64,000 nucleotides of DNA, taken from Helicovermis profundi (lineage in GTDB: Bacteria > Bacillota > Clostridia > Peptostreptococcales > Acidaminobacteraceae). Below, piece by piece: positions 62,260 through 64,000 of the stretch; position 1 is the stretch's first letter; each line of letters begins with the position of its first letter. A program made the position numbers and the translations under genes. The stretch is from NCBI RefSeq assembly GCF_033097505.1, contig NZ_AP028654.1:2190001-2254000 (forward strand), given 5' to 3'. The notes below the pieces were generated by a model, which was given only the letters and a program-made list of their open reading frames with translations, searched no databases and was not told where the DNA came from.

Positions 62260-63150
62260 TTATTTATTGTATCCAAAGTTTTTAAGATGTGAATCGTTAT
62301 CTCTCCAACCTTGTCTTACTTTTACCCAAATTTCAAGATATACTTTAGAACCAAGTAATTTTTCTATATCTTCTCTAGCGCTTTTCCCAACGCCTTTTAA
62401 TTTCCTACCATTTTTTCCAATAATAATGCCTTTATGCGTTTCTCTTTCGCAAATAATTGTTGCATTAATATCTACAATATCAGAATTTTTTCTTTTTCTC
62501 ATTTTTTCTATTTCTACAGCTACTCCATGAGGAACTTCATCATTCAAATAATGGAGTAATTTTTCTCTTATAATTTCCGCGGCAATAACCTTTTCCGGTT
62601 GATCTGTAATCATATCTGATGGATAGTACATAGGTCCTTCAGGAAGTAAATTATTAACCATATTTAATAAAATATCAACATTAATATTGTTAAGTGCAGA
62701 AATAGAAATTATTTCTTCAATGAAATCATATTCTTTATAATTTTCAACTATTTTTATATAATTTTCTGGATTAATTAAATCCATTTTATTAATTACTAAA
62801 ATAACAGGAGTTCTTGACATTTTAAGTTTTTCAAGAATATATTTATCACCTAGCCCAATTTTAGTTGACTCATCTACTAAAAATAATACTACATCAACTT
62901 CTTTAATTGTTTCATAAGCAGTTGAAACCATAAATTCACCTAATTTATTTTTAGGTTTGTGAAGACCTGGTGTATCTATAAATATTACTTGCGAATTGTC
63001 TGATTGATATATTGCTTGTATTTTATTTCTTGTAGTTTGAGGTTTATCGCTCATAATCGCGATTTTCTCGCCTAAAATTTTATTTATCAACGTTGATTTT
63101 CCAACGTTTGGTCTACCAACAACGGTAACAAATCCTGATTTAAATCCCAT
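62260..63150 (-). CDS. era: GTPase Era
   Basis: A 296-residue Era: G1 GRPNVGKST, G2 region KPQTTRNKIQ, G3 DTPGLHKPK, G4 NKMD, G5 SALNNIN, and a C-terminal KH domain with GIIIGKNGRKLKGVGKSARED. It binds 16S rRNA in 30S maturation. AAAGGAGA precedes the ATG. Follows cdd by 32 bases, as in many Firmicutes. Confidence 0.97.
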   Translation of the reverse strand: MGFKSGFVTVVGRPNVGKSTLINKILGEKIAIMSDKPQTTRNKIQAIYQSDNSQVIFIDTPGLHKPKNKLGEFMVSTAYETIKEVDVVLFLVDESTKIGLGDKYILEKLKMSRTPVILVINKMDLINPENYIKIVENYKEYDFIEEIISISALNNINVDILLNMVNNLLPEGPMYYPSDMITDQPEKVIAAEIIREKLLHYLNDEVPHGVAVEIEKMRKRKNSDIVDINATIICERETHKGIIIGKNGRKLKGVGKSAREDIEKLLGSKVYLEIWVKVRQGWRDNDSHLKNFGYNK

Positions 63151-63182
63151 AAATTCTCCTTTTACTTTAGCACTAGACTTTT

Positions 63183-63572
63183 CTATAACAATTCTTCACT
63201 TGTCCAAGAATGCGGTAATAATTCTCCTAATTTTAATACTTTGTATTCCATATCTTTTGCAATAACTACATCAAGATCTTTTCCAAATTCAATTAATACT
63301 TGTCTACAAATCCCACACGGATAAGTAAAATCGTTGCTACTACTTACTATTGCAATTGCTGTAAATTCTTTTTCACCATCGGCAATAGCTGAAAATAGAG
63401 CTGTTCTTTCAGCGCAATTTGTACCTCCAAAAGACCCACACTCGACATTGCATCCTAAATAAATTTTTCCGTTTTTTGTTAATAGAGCAGCTCCTACTTT
63501 GTATTTTGAATACGGAGCATACGCATTGTCACGAACTTCATAAGCTTTTCTCACTAACTCTTTGTAATCCAT
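63183..63572 (-). CDS. cdd: Cytidine deaminase
   Basis: A 129-residue tetrameric-type Cdd. VRDNAYAPYSKYKVGAALLT, NVECGSFGGTNCAERTALF (zinc Cys and catalytic Glu) and YPCGICRQVLIEF (two further zinc Cys) are all intact. It deaminates cytidine and deoxycytidine for salvage. Start 63572 is preferred over 63584 on ribosome-binding-site spacing (GGTGAAG); the longer start would overlap the upstream stop. Confidence 0.95.
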   Translation of the reverse strand: MDYKELVRKAYEVRDNAYAPYSKYKVGAALLTKNGKIYLGCNVECGSFGGTNCAERTALFSAIADGEKEFTAIAIVSSSNDFTYPCGICRQVLIEFGKDLDVVIAKDMEYKVLKLGELLPHSWTSEELL

Positions 63573-63577
63573 TATCT

Positions 63578-64000
63578 TCACCATCCAAGTTTTATAGTTT
63601 TCGGTACAACTTCAAACCAAGTCACACCTTTGTTTAACTCAATTAACTTCCCATCTTTATCATAAAACTTTGTCATGGATTCTCTATTTTTTTTACTCCA
63701 TGTCAATTTTGTTTTTACGCCCATTGTAAGTAAATATGCATCGCCTTTTCCTAAATCATCAATTTTAAGTCTGCCTTTATCATCTATAACTTTATGTTTA
63801 GCAAATTGCACAATAATATTTTTGGCTGTTAAATTTTCTCCATTTGCTTCATCAATATGATGTTTACCATTAACGTATCTATAGTACTCTTTTAAATCTT
63901 TATCATATTTAAATTCAACATAATATCCAGTTTTATCAGAACTTGAAGATTTCTTATATACTATTTTTAAATAATTTGCTTGCTCACTATTAATAGGCTT
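63578..64000 (-). CDS. DUF3048 (YerB-like) protein, C-terminal part (cut by right edge)
   Basis: The frame is open to the window edge (141 residues seen). EYYRYVNGKHHIDEANGENL, TAKNIIVQFAKH, LTWSKKNRESMTKFYDKDG and LNKGVTWFEVVPKT match the C-terminal DUF3048 domain of YerB-like lipoproteins. The signal peptide and N-terminal domain lie outside. Stop codon is six bases before the cdd start. Confidence 0.85.
   Translation of the reverse strand, partial: KPINSEQANYLKIVYKKSSSSDKTGYYVEFKYDKDLKEYYRYVNGKHHIDEANGENLTAKNIIVQFAKHKVIDDKGRLKIDDLGKGDAYLLTMGVKTKLTWSKKNRESMTKFYDKDGKLIELNKGVTWFEVVPKTIKLGW

Overview
The window is AT-rich, low-GC Firmicute DNA, best explained as a strictly anaerobic member of the Clostridia or Tissierellia. 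The right half carries a housekeeping block typical of that group: cdd, era, mgtE, recO, glyS, ccpN, ppsR, ppdK, dgt, dnaG, rpoD, trmK and nif3, nearly all on the minus strand. Regulation is Gram-positive in style, with three T-boxes, a tandem pair of SAM-I riboswitches, strong GGAGG ribosome binding sites and intrinsic terminators. I see no tRNA, rRNA, CRISPR array, transposase or prophage gene.

Layout. 1-4.5 kb: a Tad/Flp type IVb pilus locus (minus strand: CpaE-like, CpaF, TadB, TadC, a small pilin, and a DUF6382-like protein running off the left edge); cpaF is broken in frame at an A10 run. 4.7-5.4 kb: a two-gene operon that I read as a 99-residue selenoprotein with an in-frame UGA in a Cys-Sec pair, followed by a small membrane protein. 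5.5-10.8 kb: a carboxyltransferase (PycB/OadA type), an Lrp regulator, and an orphan substrate-binding protein next to a hybrid-sensor-like histidine kinase. 10.8-18.7 kb: cysteine synthesis (cysE, cysK) under a T-box, a corrinoid-enzyme-like iron-sulfur protein, a tandem repeat array, a large beta-helix lipoprotein, and ilvA under a T-box. 18.85-25.65 kb: a plus-strand methionine operon behind two SAM riboswitches: homocysteine biosynthesis (DUF39 plus NIL/ferredoxin plus UPF0280), metF, a separate MetH reactivation protein and MetH. 25.9-29.2 kb: a TetR regulator, a GCS2-type glutamate-cysteine ligase and a permuted ATP-grasp ligase, probably a small-thiol pathway. 29.4-33.4 kb: M20 amidohydrolase, CPBP protease, methyltransferase and Hsp33. 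33.5-38.5 kb: a DGC protein with a split permease, an ECF S component, DUF1893, a metallo-beta-lactamase fold protein and a TDT/SLAC1 channel. 38.6-47 kb: a pyridoxal kinase coupled to a GGDEF/HD-GYP protein, then a TetR-controlled RND pump. 47.1-64 kb: the housekeeping block, ending in a DUF3048 protein cut by the right edge.

Shared themes. Sulfur and thiol metabolism dominates the middle of the window: Cys, Met and homocysteine synthesis, a gamma-glutamylcysteine-type pathway, the redox chaperone Hsp33, and the selenoprotein. A family of roughly 140-bp intergenic repeats with two compensated hairpins occurs five times, plus one decayed copy. The ccpN/ppsR/ppdK group looks like a PEP-pyruvate control module. 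Both regulators in it appear to start at ATA codons placed correctly behind good ribosome binding sites.

Limits. All identifications come from reading the sequence against remembered family patterns; no search was run. Coordinates of repeats, riboswitches and terminators are accurate to a few bases.
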